Assembly (NCBI RefSeq): GCF_900182655.1
Contig: NZ_FXTC01000006.1
Coordinates: 124,001-188,000, forward strand
DNA length: 64,000 nucleotides
DNA from: Chryseobacterium rhizoplanae
GTDB taxonomy: Bacteria > Bacteroidota > Bacteroidia > Flavobacteriales > Weeksellaceae
Reading direction: 5' to 3'
The notes under the pieces are model-generated. The model was not told the DNA's origin and searched no databases. It was given only the letters and a program-made list of their open reading frames with translations. Positions 25,281-33,084 of this stretch are shown one piece after another; the stretch's first letter is position 1, and each line of letters opens with the position of its first letter. The translations under genes and the position numbers were made by a program.

Positions 25281-25874
25281 CTAATTCTGTTCAGTTCCTG
25301 TTCCCATAATATTGGGATTCCAGTTTTCCGGAACTTTTGGGACAATATCGTTTTTCACATAATAGTCCTGAATTTCCTGCATGATTTCTGAAAAAGGGAC
25401 GGATGCTATTCTTTCATACGGAATGGTATACCCCAGATAAACAATATTTCTTTTGAAATCACCTGCGGCCAGTACGATAGGAACTTTTGCGGCTAATGCC
25501 ATATGATAAAATCCTTTTCTCCATTTCGGAACCCAGCTTCTGGTTCCTTCCGGGGTAATAACAAGACTGAAATCTTCTTTAGCAAACTGTTTGGCTACGA
25601 AATTAACCAGGTCATTTTTCTGGCTTCTGTCGATCCCGATACCTCCAAGTCCTTTTACAAGGCTTCCGTACCAGGCTTTGGTGTGGGCATCTTTAATAAT
25701 GATTTTTAAAGGCTTTTCCAGGGACCAATAGGCGAAATTTCCTAAAATGTATTCCATATTATGGGTGTGCGGTGCCACCACAAGGATACACCTGTTCAGG
25801 TTGTTGACATCGCCCTGCAGAACGACCTTCCAGCCTAATATTTTTAACATTGCTTTGCCTATCAGCTTTTTCAT
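25281..25874 (-). CDS. 1-acyl-glycerol-3-phosphate acyltransferase-like (PlsC family)
   Basis: 197 aa, short PlsC-type acyltransferase. Motifs: HTHNME (H36-x4-E41, the HX4D/E catalytic pair), GIGIDRS (78-84) and PEGTR (108-112, phosphate binding). The short length and HTHN motif match a Bacteroidota subgroup whose acceptor is not proven; lysophosphatidate or another lysolipid is possible. Peripheral or inner-membrane. The (CATCTGG)5 array follows its stop. Confidence 0.85.
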   Translation of the reverse strand: MKKLIGKAMLKILGWKVVLQGDVNNLNRCILVVAPHTHNMEYILGNFAYWSLEKPLKIIIKDAHTKAWYGSLVKGLGGIGIDRSQKNDLVNFVAKQFAKEDFSLVITPEGTRSWVPKWRKGFYHMALAAKVPIVLAAGDFKRNIVYLGYTIPYERIASVPFSEIMQEIQDYYVKNDIVPKVPENWNPNIMGTGTEQN

Positions 25875-25889
25875 AGATTTCTTGAATTA

Positions 25890-25926
25890 AAAACAAAAAA
25901 GTATAACCAAATTTTGGTTATACTTT
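25890..25926 (-). terminator. Strong intrinsic terminator, minus strand
   Basis: AAAGTATAACCAAA (25898-25911) pairs with TTTGGTTATACTTT (25913-25926), followed on the minus strand by TTTTTTGTTT. It lies between the possible 20-residue ORF and the acyltransferase start, so it closes a short transcript. Confidence 0.8.
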
Positions 25927-25952
25927 ACAAATATATTGAAATATTATCGCTC

Positions 25953-26015
25953 TTAAAACAAACCGCTAATTAAATCTACGATTTTCATTACGAATTCCAT
26001 TGCAAATTGTATCAT
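25953..26015 (-). CDS. Possible 20-residue amphipathic peptide
   Basis: Minus-strand ATG ... TAA of 21 codons, too short for routine gene calling. The product starts MIQFAM and ends ISGLF; hydrophobic residues recur every 3-4 positions with Glu, Lys and Asp on the other face, so it would form an amphipathic helix, like phenol-soluble modulins or type I toxins in general character. A near-perfect terminator starts 27 bp after its stop. No convincing promoter: TAATTTCG at 26062-26069 is one mismatch from the -7 consensus. It could equally be a non-coding small RNA. Confidence 0.35.
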   Translation of the reverse strand: MIQFAMEFVMKIVDLISGLF

Positions 26016-26190
26016 GATAAGGCTGTGTTTTTGGTTGATTGGTTATTAAATTTTAGCTCTACGAAATTAAAACTTTTTTTTTACATAAGAAACTAAATAT
26101 AGCTTTATTTTCACTTTTCTGAGAGAAGAAGGGTGTGAATTTCAAACGGTTGCCATCCACCCACACCTTCTAACCACTCTCTGAAGTTAA
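26016..26190. other. AT-rich gap without assigned feature
   Basis: Lies between the possible small peptide and the pspC stop. No ORF, hairpin or clear promoter recognised apart from the weak -7-like TAATTTCG near 26062. Confidence 0.4.
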
Positions 26191-27912
26191 TTATTTAGTT
26201 TGTATGGAAATTTCGTTTTTTCCGTCTTTGATCTTGATGTCCATATCTTTATTTGATTTTTTGATATTGGACACTGCAGAATCAATTACTTTCTTTGCCT
26301 GGTTGTTCGGAACTTTTTTACCGTTTACGATGATACTGTCCTGATCATCAGAGTTGTACTCAATGCTGGAACCGTTTACCGTGATTTTGTTTTTTTCAAT
26401 TCTAACACCGTTATGGTCTTCATCCCCGTCCTGATCTTCATCATTGATGCCGTCTCCGTCTAAATCTCCATCTATATGGATACCGTCTTTTTTCATAGAG
26501 ATAACAACTGTTTTTTGCGGAACTACAAGTTCATAATTCAGGCTATAATCTCTGAATCTGTGTTCATATGGATATTTGATATAGTTTGGAAGAAGTATTT
26601 TATTGTTTACAACTTCTACAGGAACTGTCATCTGGATTGGGAAATTATATCCTTTTCCTTCTTTTTTGATGATCAGATAAGGTGTTTTAATATCTGGCTT
26701 TCTTGTTACATCTACTGAGATATAATCTTCTTCGAAAACTGTTCTTTTGTCAGAATAAATATCATTGTTGTAAGCTTTGAAGTTCTGAGGAATGTTGATC
26801 TGCTTTACATCTACATATACTGTATCTGAAGGAGTGTTGATGGCCACATTCTCTACATCTTCCTTACTTCCTCTGTAGATCATGTCTTTTTTAGCCATGC
26901 TGATGCCGAAGTAAGTTGCTAGACCAATCAGAATAAGGAAAAGACCACCTACAACCCATCCGATATTTCTCAGTTTTGTTTTCGGAGAGAAAATCTTGAT
27001 ACTTAATAAGCTGAAAAGGATTGCCGGAATTAAGCTTCCGATGACCATCATGGCTGCCAATACTTTATCAAGTCCCTGGTCATCCATATAGAATCTGATT
27101 TCATTGGCTCCTGGGAAATCTGTATCCATCCCGAAAAGACCGAATAGTACAAATACTCCAATGATACTACTTACAGCCATTAATACGAAGAATCCTCCTA
27201 CGATATACTTGAATACATTCCAGACTCCACTTCCTGCGTTATTGATGTAAGGTTTGTTTTCGTTGTATATTTCTCCGACCCTCTGAGTAGATTCATTGGC
27301 AAACTGAACCAATTTATTAGACTCATTCTTAAGATTGTCGAAGTTCATAGGCTTTCCCTGCATTTTCAGGAAATCTGCCGCTGTTTCAGCTTTTGGAAGT
27401 ACGATCCAAAGGATTACATATAAAAGACCGATCAATGAAGAAGAGATGGCTGCGGTGAAAATTCCTAAGACGAAAATTCCCAGCCAGATGGCTCTCATGG
27501 TAGTAATGTCCATTCCTACATATTGAGCTAACCCTGCACAAACCCCTGCTACTTTTTGTTTTTCCGGATCACGGAACAGTTGTTTTTTATCAGTATAATT
27601 GTTTCCTGAATAGTTCTTTCTGGTAGATGTTTTTTCAGAAAAATAAGCTTCCTCCTGTTCTTCAATTTTTTCCGGGCTTCCGATCTGTGCGATTACCTTT
27701 TCTACATCGGTATCGTTGATCACTTCGCGTTTTCCCAGGGAGTCTTTGAAGATCTCCACCATTCTTATTTCTATGTCATGCATTACCTCATCAGCTTCAG
27801 AAGCATCCAGTGAGCTTCTCAGAGCGTTCAGGTAATCGCTGAGCTTTATATATGCGTGTTCTTCTATTGTAAAAGAAAAACCTGCGAGTCCTATTGAGAG
27901 TGTCTTGTTCAT
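26191..27912 (-). CDS. PspC-domain membrane protein with HAAS-like N-terminus
   Basis: 573 aa. Residues 1-90 resemble the HAAS domain found next to PadR regulators (YLNALRSSLDASEADEVMHDIEIRM). A PspC domain follows (about 110-172: LFRDPEKQKVAGVCAGLAQYVG, then two TM stretches to VLPKAE), then further TM helices around 230-260, 285-305 and 320-340, and an exported C-terminal part. Residues 480-502 are an Asp/Gly/Asn-rich stretch (DGDLDGDGINDEDQDGDED) like calcium-binding loops. Co-transcribed with padR 11 bp upstream. Role inferred: envelope-stress sensing. Confidence 0.82.
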   Translation of the reverse strand: MNKTLSIGLAGFSFTIEEHAYIKLSDYLNALRSSLDASEADEVMHDIEIRMVEIFKDSLGKREVINDTDVEKVIAQIGSPEKIEEQEEAYFSEKTSTRKNYSGNNYTDKKQLFRDPEKQKVAGVCAGLAQYVGMDITTMRAIWLGIFVLGIFTAAISSSLIGLLYVILWIVLPKAETAADFLKMQGKPMNFDNLKNESNKLVQFANESTQRVGEIYNENKPYINNAGSGVWNVFKYIVGGFFVLMAVSSIIGVFVLFGLFGMDTDFPGANEIRFYMDDQGLDKVLAAMMVIGSLIPAILFSLLSIKIFSPKTKLRNIGWVVGGLFLILIGLATYFGISMAKKDMIYRGSKEDVENVAINTPSDTVYVDVKQINIPQNFKAYNNDIYSDKRTVFEEDYISVDVTRKPDIKTPYLIIKKEGKGYNFPIQMTVPVEVVNNKILLPNYIKYPYEHRFRDYSLNYELVVPQKTVVISMKKDGIHIDGDLDGDGINDEDQDGDEDHNGVRIEKNKITVNGSSIEYNSDDQDSIIVNGKKVPNNQAKKVIDSAVSNIKKSNKDMDIKIKDGKNEISIQTK

Positions 27913-27923
27913 AGCTTTGTTTT

Positions 27924-28253
27924 TTAATTTTGTTGAGTGATGTGGTTTACTGAGGCTGTCAGCTCATTCCATGTGTTTTGAAGTTCATCCAGGAAAAGTT
28001 TTCCTTTTTCTGTGATCTGGTAATATTTTCTGGGTGGCCCTCCTGTAGATTCTTCCCATCTGTAAGAGAGAAATTCTCCGTTTTTAAGTCTTGTAAGAAG
28101 AGGGTAGAGGGTTCCTTCCACTACATCCAGTTTTCCTTTTTTCAGTTCGTCAATAAGATCAGAAACATACATTTCGCGATTATTGATGAGACTTAGAATA
28201 CAGAATTCCAGAATTCCTTTTCGCATTTGCGCTTTGGTATTTTCGGTATTCAT
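27924..28253 (-). CDS. PadR-family transcriptional regulator
   Basis: 109 aa, short PadR: winged helix with GILEFCILSLINNREMYVSDLI, the recognition segment VVEGTLYPLLTRLKNGEFLSYRWEES and GGPPRKYYQITEKG in the wing, all family hallmarks. PadR proteins are usually repressors of a neighbouring gene; here pspC, 11 bp downstream. An inverted repeat TTACAT-N9-ATGTAA overlaps its own -7 box, so autoregulation is likely. Confidence 0.92.
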   Translation of the reverse strand: MNTENTKAQMRKGILEFCILSLINNREMYVSDLIDELKKGKLDVVEGTLYPLLTRLKNGEFLSYRWEESTGGPPRKYYQITEKGKLFLDELQNTWNELTASVNHITQQN

Positions 28254-28326
28254 CTTTGATAAGTTTTGTTAATTAGTTATATAATTTTCGAAGTTCGGAA
28301 CCTAGCTAGTTGTACCTATTTCGATT

Positions 28327-28366
28327 TTACATTACAAAGATATGTAAATAAAATGGTATTATGCAA
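28327..28366 (-). promoter_or_regulatory. padR-pspC promoter with palindromic operator
   Basis: Minus strand: -33 TTG (28364-28366), 21-nt spacer, -7 TATCTTTG (28335-28342). The palindrome TTACAT-N9-ATGTAA (28327-28347) surrounds the -7 box. PadR regulators commonly bind ATGT/ACAT palindromes. Confidence 0.6.
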
Positions 28367-28563
28367 TACAAAGTAGTGAAATTTTTAAAATAAATATTAT
28401 AAATTACTGATAATCAGATTTATAATTTTATGTCATAATTTTTATGAAAACGAATTTGAGTGGAAAAATCTAAAAAATGTTTAAATTTTAAATGGAATTG
28501 AAAGAAATAGGGTGGAAAAAACATCATTTATTAATTATTGCGTATTACCGATTACTCATATCA
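28367..28563. other. AT-rich gap without assigned feature
   Basis: Upstream flank of the padR promoter; AT-rich, no ORF or hairpin of note seen before the structured element at 28564. Confidence 0.4.
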
Positions 28564-28650
28564 TAGCCCCGATAGCAGCGGTTACCCCACAGCAGATGGG
28601 GCTTCGGGGTGGCGCGAGGAGTATGAGCGTATAGCGGGAAACAGCTTCTA
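28564..28650. ncRNA. GC-rich structured intergenic element
   Basis: A GC-rich block in an AT-rich gap: AGCCCCGATAGCAGCGG at the 5' side, an inner ACCCC...GGGG stem, GGCTTCGGGGTGGCGCGAGG, and a closing TATAGCGGGAA whose CGGG can pair with the first CCCG. Similar AGCCCCGAT...AGCGGGAA blocks recur between genes in Flavobacteriia (from memory; possibly the Flavo-1 RNA motif, not verified). Function and strand unknown. Confidence 0.5.
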
Positions 28651-28720
28651 TCACTAAATACTCTTTTATGTAAAAGCTGTTAAATTGTTTCAGATCCTTA
28701 CAGATAATAAGGCCGGGATT

Positions 28721-28750
28721 TTGAGATCGGTATTATGATTCGTATTTTTG
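28721..28750 (+). promoter_or_regulatory. Full-consensus promoter for the 28789 gene
   Basis: TTTTG (TTG at 28721-28723), 19-nt spacer, TATTTTTG (28743-28750). The predicted start of transcription (about 28755) lies downstream of the in-frame ATG at 28735 and so supports the ATG at 28789. Confidence 0.75.
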
Positions 28751-28788
28751 TTAGGAAAAAAAAACACCTAAATCTATTTACTATTACC

Positions 28789-29490
28789 ATGAATCTATTA
28801 AATACATATAAGCATTTATCGGCTTTTGTTTTACTTGGGCCTTTATGTTTTGGGCAATATCAGTTTGAGGTTAAAAATGCGTCAAAGAATTACGATGTAA
28901 TCATCCAGGTAGAAAATTGCTCTGATGGACGATGCAGCGGCAAAGGTACCGTAGAATTGTTTGATCATAAAAATACAAAGGTACAGACTTTTGCATCGGA
29001 TGATCTGGTATTGGAAATAGATCAGGCTGGGCAACCGAAACCAGGAAAAATGATTCAGCTGACGAATAAGCAGAACTCTGTAATCATCAATGATTTTAAT
29101 TTTGACGGAACGGATGATGTGGCGGTAAGAAACGGAAATATGGGAAACTACAGTGCTGCTTCCTATGATGTTTATGTATTCAACAGTACCAGAATGGCTT
29201 TTGTGAAGAGTAAAGAACTTACGGATCTTGCGTCCAGTTCCCTTGATATTTTTGATGTTGATGTGAAACGTAAACGCCTGGTCTCCTACGGAAAGTCCGG
29301 GTGCTGCGATATTTTTACCACTGAATATGCCGTTATTCCGAATAAAGGACTGGATAAAGTCTTTGAAAAGGAAGAGGATATGAACACTGAAGGTCAGGTA
29401 AAAGTAATAACCAGAGAAAAGATCAATAATAAATGGATTACCAAAACAAAGGTATATCCGGCAGATCAATATAACAGAAATAAAAAGTAA
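28789..29490 (+). CDS. Exported protein, XAC2610-like
   Basis: 233 aa from the ATG at 28789, which follows the promoter and gives a signal peptide ending LCFGQ. The mature part has INDFNFDGTDDVAVRNG, a Ca-loop/FG-GAP-like pattern seen in XAC2610-type proteins, and two close cysteines in SGCCDIF. Function unknown; probably periplasmic. The HD-domain gene starts 2 bp after its stop and is co-transcribed. Confidence 0.7.
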   Translation: MNLLNTYKHLSAFVLLGPLCFGQYQFEVKNASKNYDVIIQVENCSDGRCSGKGTVELFDHKNTKVQTFASDDLVLEIDQAGQPKPGKMIQLTNKQNSVIINDFNFDGTDDVAVRNGNMGNYSAASYDVYVFNSTRMAFVKSKELTDLASSSLDIFDVDVKRKRLVSYGKSGCCDIFTTEYAVIPNKGLDKVFEKEEDMNTEGQVKVITREKINNKWITKTKVYPADQYNRNKK

Positions 29491-29491
29491 G

Positions 29492-30082
29492 ATGAAAATT
29501 CAGAAAGAAATCGACTTTATCCTGGCAGTGGATGCCTTGAAAAATGTACAGCGAAGGAATTATAATGCTGATGATTCCCGAAGAGAGAACACGGCAGAAC
29601 ACTCCTGGCAGATTATTATTCTGGCTCAGGTGCTTTTTCCGTATGCTAAAAACCGCGCGGATATTGATCTGTTGAGAGTAATAAGAATGCTTTCTATTCA
29701 TGATCTGGTGGAAATAGAAGCTGGTGATACCTTTATTTTTGATGAAAAAGCAATGGTAGGAAAGTTTGAGAGAGAGAAAGCATCTGCCCAAAAGATATTT
29801 GGAATCCTGGATGAACCTTTGCGTACAGAGTTTTTCAATCTGTGGCTTGAGTTTGAAGAGGAGAAAACCCCTGATGCTATTTTTGCGTGTGGGATTGACA
29901 GAATTATGCCGTTTATCTTAAATTCTCATACTTCAGGAAAAAGCTGGACGGAAGCCGGAGTAACAGAAAGACAAATCCGGAATATGCTTGAAAATGCTAT
30001 CAACAGGGCTTCGGATGAAATGGGAGAGGCTTTTGAACTGCTGCTAAATAGAAGTCTGGAAACGGAAAAGGTGGTGAAATAG
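29492..30082 (+). CDS. HD-domain hydrolase, YfbR-like
   Basis: 196 aa. HD-superfamily metal site: H37 in ENTAEHSW, H70-D71 in LSIHDLVEIEAGD, and a later Asp in CGIDRIMPF. YfbR-type enzymes are 5'-deoxynucleotidases that act on dNMPs, so nucleotide clean-up is the best guess. Cytosolic. Follows an exported protein gene by 2 bp and ends before a very strong terminator. Confidence 0.85.
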   Translation: MKIQKEIDFILAVDALKNVQRRNYNADDSRRENTAEHSWQIIILAQVLFPYAKNRADIDLLRVIRMLSIHDLVEIEAGDTFIFDEKAMVGKFEREKASAQKIFGILDEPLRTEFFNLWLEFEEEKTPDAIFACGIDRIMPFILNSHTSGKSWTEAGVTERQIRNMLENAINRASDEMGEAFELLLNRSLETEKVVK

Positions 30083-30099
30083 ATTAAAGAACATAGAAT

Positions 30100-30132
30100 A
30101 ATTTTCGGGCGGCCTCTGGCCGCCCGAAAATT
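30100..30132. terminator. Bidirectional intrinsic terminator
   Basis: Perfect 15-bp stem (AATTTTCGGGCGGCC / GGCCGCCCGAAAATT) with a 3-nt loop between convergent genes; A- and T-tracts are part of the stem ends. Confidence 0.88.
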
Positions 30133-30138
30133 TATCAT

Positions 30139-30522
30139 TTATAGTATCTGGATTGGTTTCTTGAATTCGTCAATCGCTACAAAAGTAAAATCACCTACAA
30201 TGGCTTTCTCTCTTTCATAGGAATACATCTGCTCGGTATAGATCTCAACGTTTACTTTCATACTGGTTTTTCCCACGTACGAAACTTTCCCGATCAGTTC
30301 TACAATTGTTCCGGCAGGAATAGGTTTTTTGAAATCGATCTTGTCACTGCTTACCGTTACCACTCTTTTTCTGGCAAATCGGGTGGCTGTAATAAAAGCT
30401 ACTTCGTCCATCAGCTGCATGGCCGTACCACCAAAAAGGGTATCGTAATGATTGGTTGTGTTAGGGAAAACCGCTTTAAAGATTCTGGTTTCGGATGCTT
30501 CAATTCTTTCTTCTGTAGTCAT
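30139..30522 (-). CDS. Acyl-CoA thioesterase, YciA/hotdog type
   Basis: 127 aa, single hotdog domain of the YciA/BACH group: NHYDTLFGGTAMQLMDEVAFITATRFA (residues 24-50) with the G-G turn (31-32) and Asp39 on the helix, and DKIDFKKPIPAGTIVEL later. Hydrolyses acyl-CoA to acid and CoA; chain-length preference not predictable. It is the only gene downstream of the cobalamin riboswitch before a strong terminator, which is unusual for this family. Confidence 0.85.
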   Translation of the reverse strand: MTTEERIEASETRIFKAVFPNTTNHYDTLFGGTAMQLMDEVAFITATRFARKRVVTVSSDKIDFKKPIPAGTIVELIGKVSYVGKTSMKVNVEIYTEQMYSYEREKAIVGDFTFVAIDEFKKPIQIL

Positions 30523-30650
30523 ATATCATTATTAATTAAAGCGAAATGAAAACGATATTAAAACAACAGAATAATGACAGGAACTTAGAGAACCCCTGAA
30601 ACAATCCATCAGATCAATACAACTTCAAATCGCGAAAGTTATTTGTTTAA
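30523..30650 (-). promoter_or_regulatory. Leader between riboswitch and thioesterase
   Basis: No gene recognised. A 25-codon ATG frame exists but shows no family feature. This stretch should hold the expression platform, perhaps acting on translation start. Confidence 0.35.
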
Positions 30651-30809
30651 AGAAATAGGCAGGTCTCCTGACTTGTAACATCTTTTATCTCCTTCCCATG
30701 CCTCGCACAGTGGATCTTTGATAAAGATTTCAGTTACTTACAGTTGCGCGACAGTCCGTGATTTTCACACGGTTCCCTTTTAATCTGCAGTGATGCAGAA
30801 CCAATTTCT
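30651..30809 (-). ncRNA. Cobalamin riboswitch (AdoCbl/B12 element)
   Basis: Minus strand, 5' to 3': AGAAATTGG opens P1; then AAAAGGGAACCGTGTGAAAA, the conserved GACTGTCGCGCAACTGTAAG, CACTGTGCGAGGCATGGGAA and AGTCAGGAGACCTGCC, the hallmark B12-box series; CCTATTTCT closes P1. All blocks are in the right order and spacing. A TATTTTTG -7 box lies 31 bp upstream. Target: the thioesterase whose ATG is 128 nt downstream. No clear terminator or anti-terminator was identified in the intervening 128 nt. Confidence 0.92.
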
Positions 30810-30840
30810 GTGATGAATAAGCGTTAAAACTTTTCGGGGC

Positions 30841-30848
30841 AAAAATAA
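30841..30848 (-). promoter_or_regulatory. -7 box of the riboswitch transcript
   Basis: Minus-strand TATTTTTG between the end of the upstream gene (stop at 30854) and the aptamer, giving a transcript that starts near 30835. Confidence 0.45.
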
Positions 30849-30853
30849 TGAAT

Positions 30854-31651
30854 TTATTCCGGATTATGGTAAATAATCTGGCTGATTACTCTTCCTTTCT
30901 TGATCGTCCACAGTGTGGTGTATCTGTTTTCTCCTGAACCGTTTATCATGTATAAGAAAATATTGTCGGTATCCAGGGACGTTACGCCAATGTTCTCAAA
31001 ATCCATGGTAGGCTGGAACATATTTTTGATGGCTTCTCTTACGAAGACAGAACCTCTTCCGGGCTGTTGTACTCTGATTGATTTGATTTCGGTCATTCCT
31101 TCAGGAAGATCATTTCCGATTCCCCAGGGCTTTACTTTATCGATGGTCAGAAGTTTTCCTTCAGCATCTTTTTCTTTCTTACGATAGCCTGCGTTGGAAG
31201 GGTAGATGTCAATTACTACTTTGCTTCTTTGGGCAGTAGGGACTTTAGGATCAGAATTATCTGTAAAAATAAGTGACTTTCCGTTTTTGGATTTGGAAGG
31301 AGTATAGGCTGGAAGCTGATCAATATAAGCAATACGCTCTTTGTTAACCATTCCTTCTTTATCAAGAGTTTCATAGCGTACAAATGGTTTGTCTTCATCC
31401 TGTTTTTCAGGATATTTGATCCAGATCCATTCTGTTTCTCCGGGAGCAGGCTTTACATAAACAAATACATCTCCTTTACGCATACGGATCTTGTCTACAA
31501 TTTTCCTGTAATTGTCTTTATGAACCCGTACATTGGCATATCCTTCTTCAGCTTTTACCACTCCGAAAGGAACTTTATTCTGCCCCTTTACAAAGGCTAA
31601 AGAAAAAATACTCAAGGCCGATACATAGAATGCTTTGTTTATGAAAGTCAT
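30854..31651 (-). CDS. Exported protein of unknown function
   Basis: 265 aa with a signal peptide ending FVKGQ (about residue 24). The first mature part (VVKAEEGYANVRVHKDNYRK, then IRMRKGDVFVYVKP) looks like an SH3-like beta domain as used for cell-wall or peptide binding; the C-terminal part has no recognised motif. Not obviously co-transcribed with anything: a new promoter and riboswitch follow its stop. Confidence 0.65.
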   Translation of the reverse strand: MTFINKAFYVSALSIFSLAFVKGQNKVPFGVVKAEEGYANVRVHKDNYRKIVDKIRMRKGDVFVYVKPAPGETEWIWIKYPEKQDEDKPFVRYETLDKEGMVNKERIAYIDQLPAYTPSKSKNGKSLIFTDNSDPKVPTAQRSKVVIDIYPSNAGYRKKEKDAEGKLLTIDKVKPWGIGNDLPEGMTEIKSIRVQQPGRGSVFVREAIKNMFQPTMDFENIGVTSLDTDNIFLYMINGSGENRYTTLWTIKKGRVISQIIYHNPE

Positions 31652-31909
31652 TATGAAATTTTTTTGATCCCCAAATATATAAATTAAATGCTTTTCGGAA
31701 GATAATTATACAGGTGCAGTTCTTTAAAATCTTGTATTTGTTTCAAACAATAATAAGAAAGAGCTTTTGGCAGTGATATTCTGTTGAATGGATATGTTTT
31801 TTACGTGTATAATTTAAAAGTATTAAAAAAATACAATAATATCTGGTGTAAATATTAAGTATATTCTATAAAATCCCTATTTTTCAAGAGAATTTTAAAA
31901 CTAATAAAC

Positions 31910-32998
31910 ATGACAAAAAAACTACTTTATGTATTCTCTTTTATTTTGGGGATTTCCAGCTTTCAGGCAGAAAACAAAATAGAAGCAGGATCAGAATCTT
32001 TATTTTATTGTGATACGAACGTTCTCACCGGTGTTCAGATGTCCAATATAACCCTTACCTCCGGAACTGTCACATGGACCGCTGATCCGGATACCCCGAA
32101 TAATTTCATCAGATACAGAATACCCGGAACTACTACCTGGATGATAGCTACTCCTACACCGGGGCAAAATTCATTTACTATTACGAATCTGCAGCCTTGT
32201 ACAGTTTATGAAGTGCAGGTAGCAAAAATATGCACTACCCAGGGAATGTGGTCGAACCCTATATTTTTTACAACAACACTGAATTACTGTTCAAGTGCCT
32301 CTACAGATACCAGTATGATGCATATCTCCAACGTTACAGTAACTTCTTCCGGAGTAGCATTTCCAATGATAAGCGATTCCGGCGCTTCCAATTACACAGA
32401 TTACAGAAGTGATCTGAGCCGTAGGGTAAAGCTTTATATAGGAAGTACAGGAAATAAACTTTCAGTAGCCAATACATGGACCGGTACTCCGGGTACAACA
32501 ACTGTAACAGCATGGATAGATCTCAATGCCAACGGAATTTTCGAATCTACAGAAAGAGTTATGGTGGCCAATAATATCACTCAGGCTGCTCCGGCAGTGT
32601 CTGTTTTTACGATTCCAAGTCTGGCAGCATTGATACCTTGTGGCGTAACCATGAGGGTTGTTACAAATCAAACGATGCCTGCAGATGCCTGTAGTACATT
32701 TACCTATGGAGAAGTTGAAGATTATGGAGTGGACTTGATAAATTTAACACTTGGAGTGAAAGAATCAGGGAAGTCTGTAAAACCGGAAATTTATCCTAAT
32801 CCGGCATCCGATGTTTTAAATATCTCCGGGATTTCAGAAGCAACGGATTATAAAATTTATAACGTATTGGGGCAGAAATCAGGTGAAGGAAAAGTTTCTG
32901 ATCATAAAGTAAACCTTAGTCATTTATCCGAAGGAATTTATTTTATTCAATTGAAAGATAAAAACAGTGCAATCCGGTTAAAATTCATTAAGAAATAA
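31910..32998 (+). CDS. Secreted GEVED-domain protein with T9SS sorting domain
   Basis: 362 aa. Signal peptide (to about QAEN), an FN3-like domain (residues 40-125; TVTWTADPDTPNNFIRYRI, LQPCTVYEVQVAKIC), then a GEVED domain with WIDLNANGIFESTERV and the closing GEVEDYGVDL that names it, then a type A T9SS sorting domain (PEIYPNPASDVLNISG ... RLKFIKK). Exported through the outer membrane by T9SS and left on the surface or released. Adhesive or accessory role inferred only. Confidence 0.8.
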   Translation: MTKKLLYVFSFILGISSFQAENKIEAGSESLFYCDTNVLTGVQMSNITLTSGTVTWTADPDTPNNFIRYRIPGTTTWMIATPTPGQNSFTITNLQPCTVYEVQVAKICTTQGMWSNPIFFTTTLNYCSSASTDTSMMHISNVTVTSSGVAFPMISDSGASNYTDYRSDLSRRVKLYIGSTGNKLSVANTWTGTPGTTTVTAWIDLNANGIFESTERVMVANNITQAAPAVSVFTIPSLAALIPCGVTMRVVTNQTMPADACSTFTYGEVEDYGVDLINLTLGVKESGKSVKPEIYPNPASDVLNISGISEATDYKIYNVLGQKSGEGKVSDHKVNLSHLSEGIYFIQLKDKNSAIRLKFIKK

Positions 32999-33008
32999 GA
33001 AACAAAAA

Positions 33009-33039
33009 AAGAGAGAGTACCTTTTTGGTGCTCTCTCTT
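33009..33039 (+). terminator. Intrinsic terminator
   Basis: AAGAGAGAGTACC pairs with GGTGCTCTCTCTT (one wobble), loop TTTTT, between convergent genes. Confidence 0.75.
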
Positions 33040-33084
33040 AGTATTTGCGTAAATGAGTTTAAAAATGAACTCATTTAAGATTAA

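Noticed and set aside
28735..28788. Upstream ATG for the exported protein at 28789
   Set aside because: It lies within the promoter, upstream of the predicted transcription start, and would spoil the signal peptide.
30523..30620. 25-codon ORF between riboswitch and thioesterase
   Set aside because: No composition or motif support; more likely part of the riboswitch expression platform.
31216..31398. Antisense and alternate-frame ORFs of 60-190 codons throughout the window
   Set aside because: They lie opposite or inside well-supported genes, are rich in Cys, Phe and Ser from reverse reading, and match no family.
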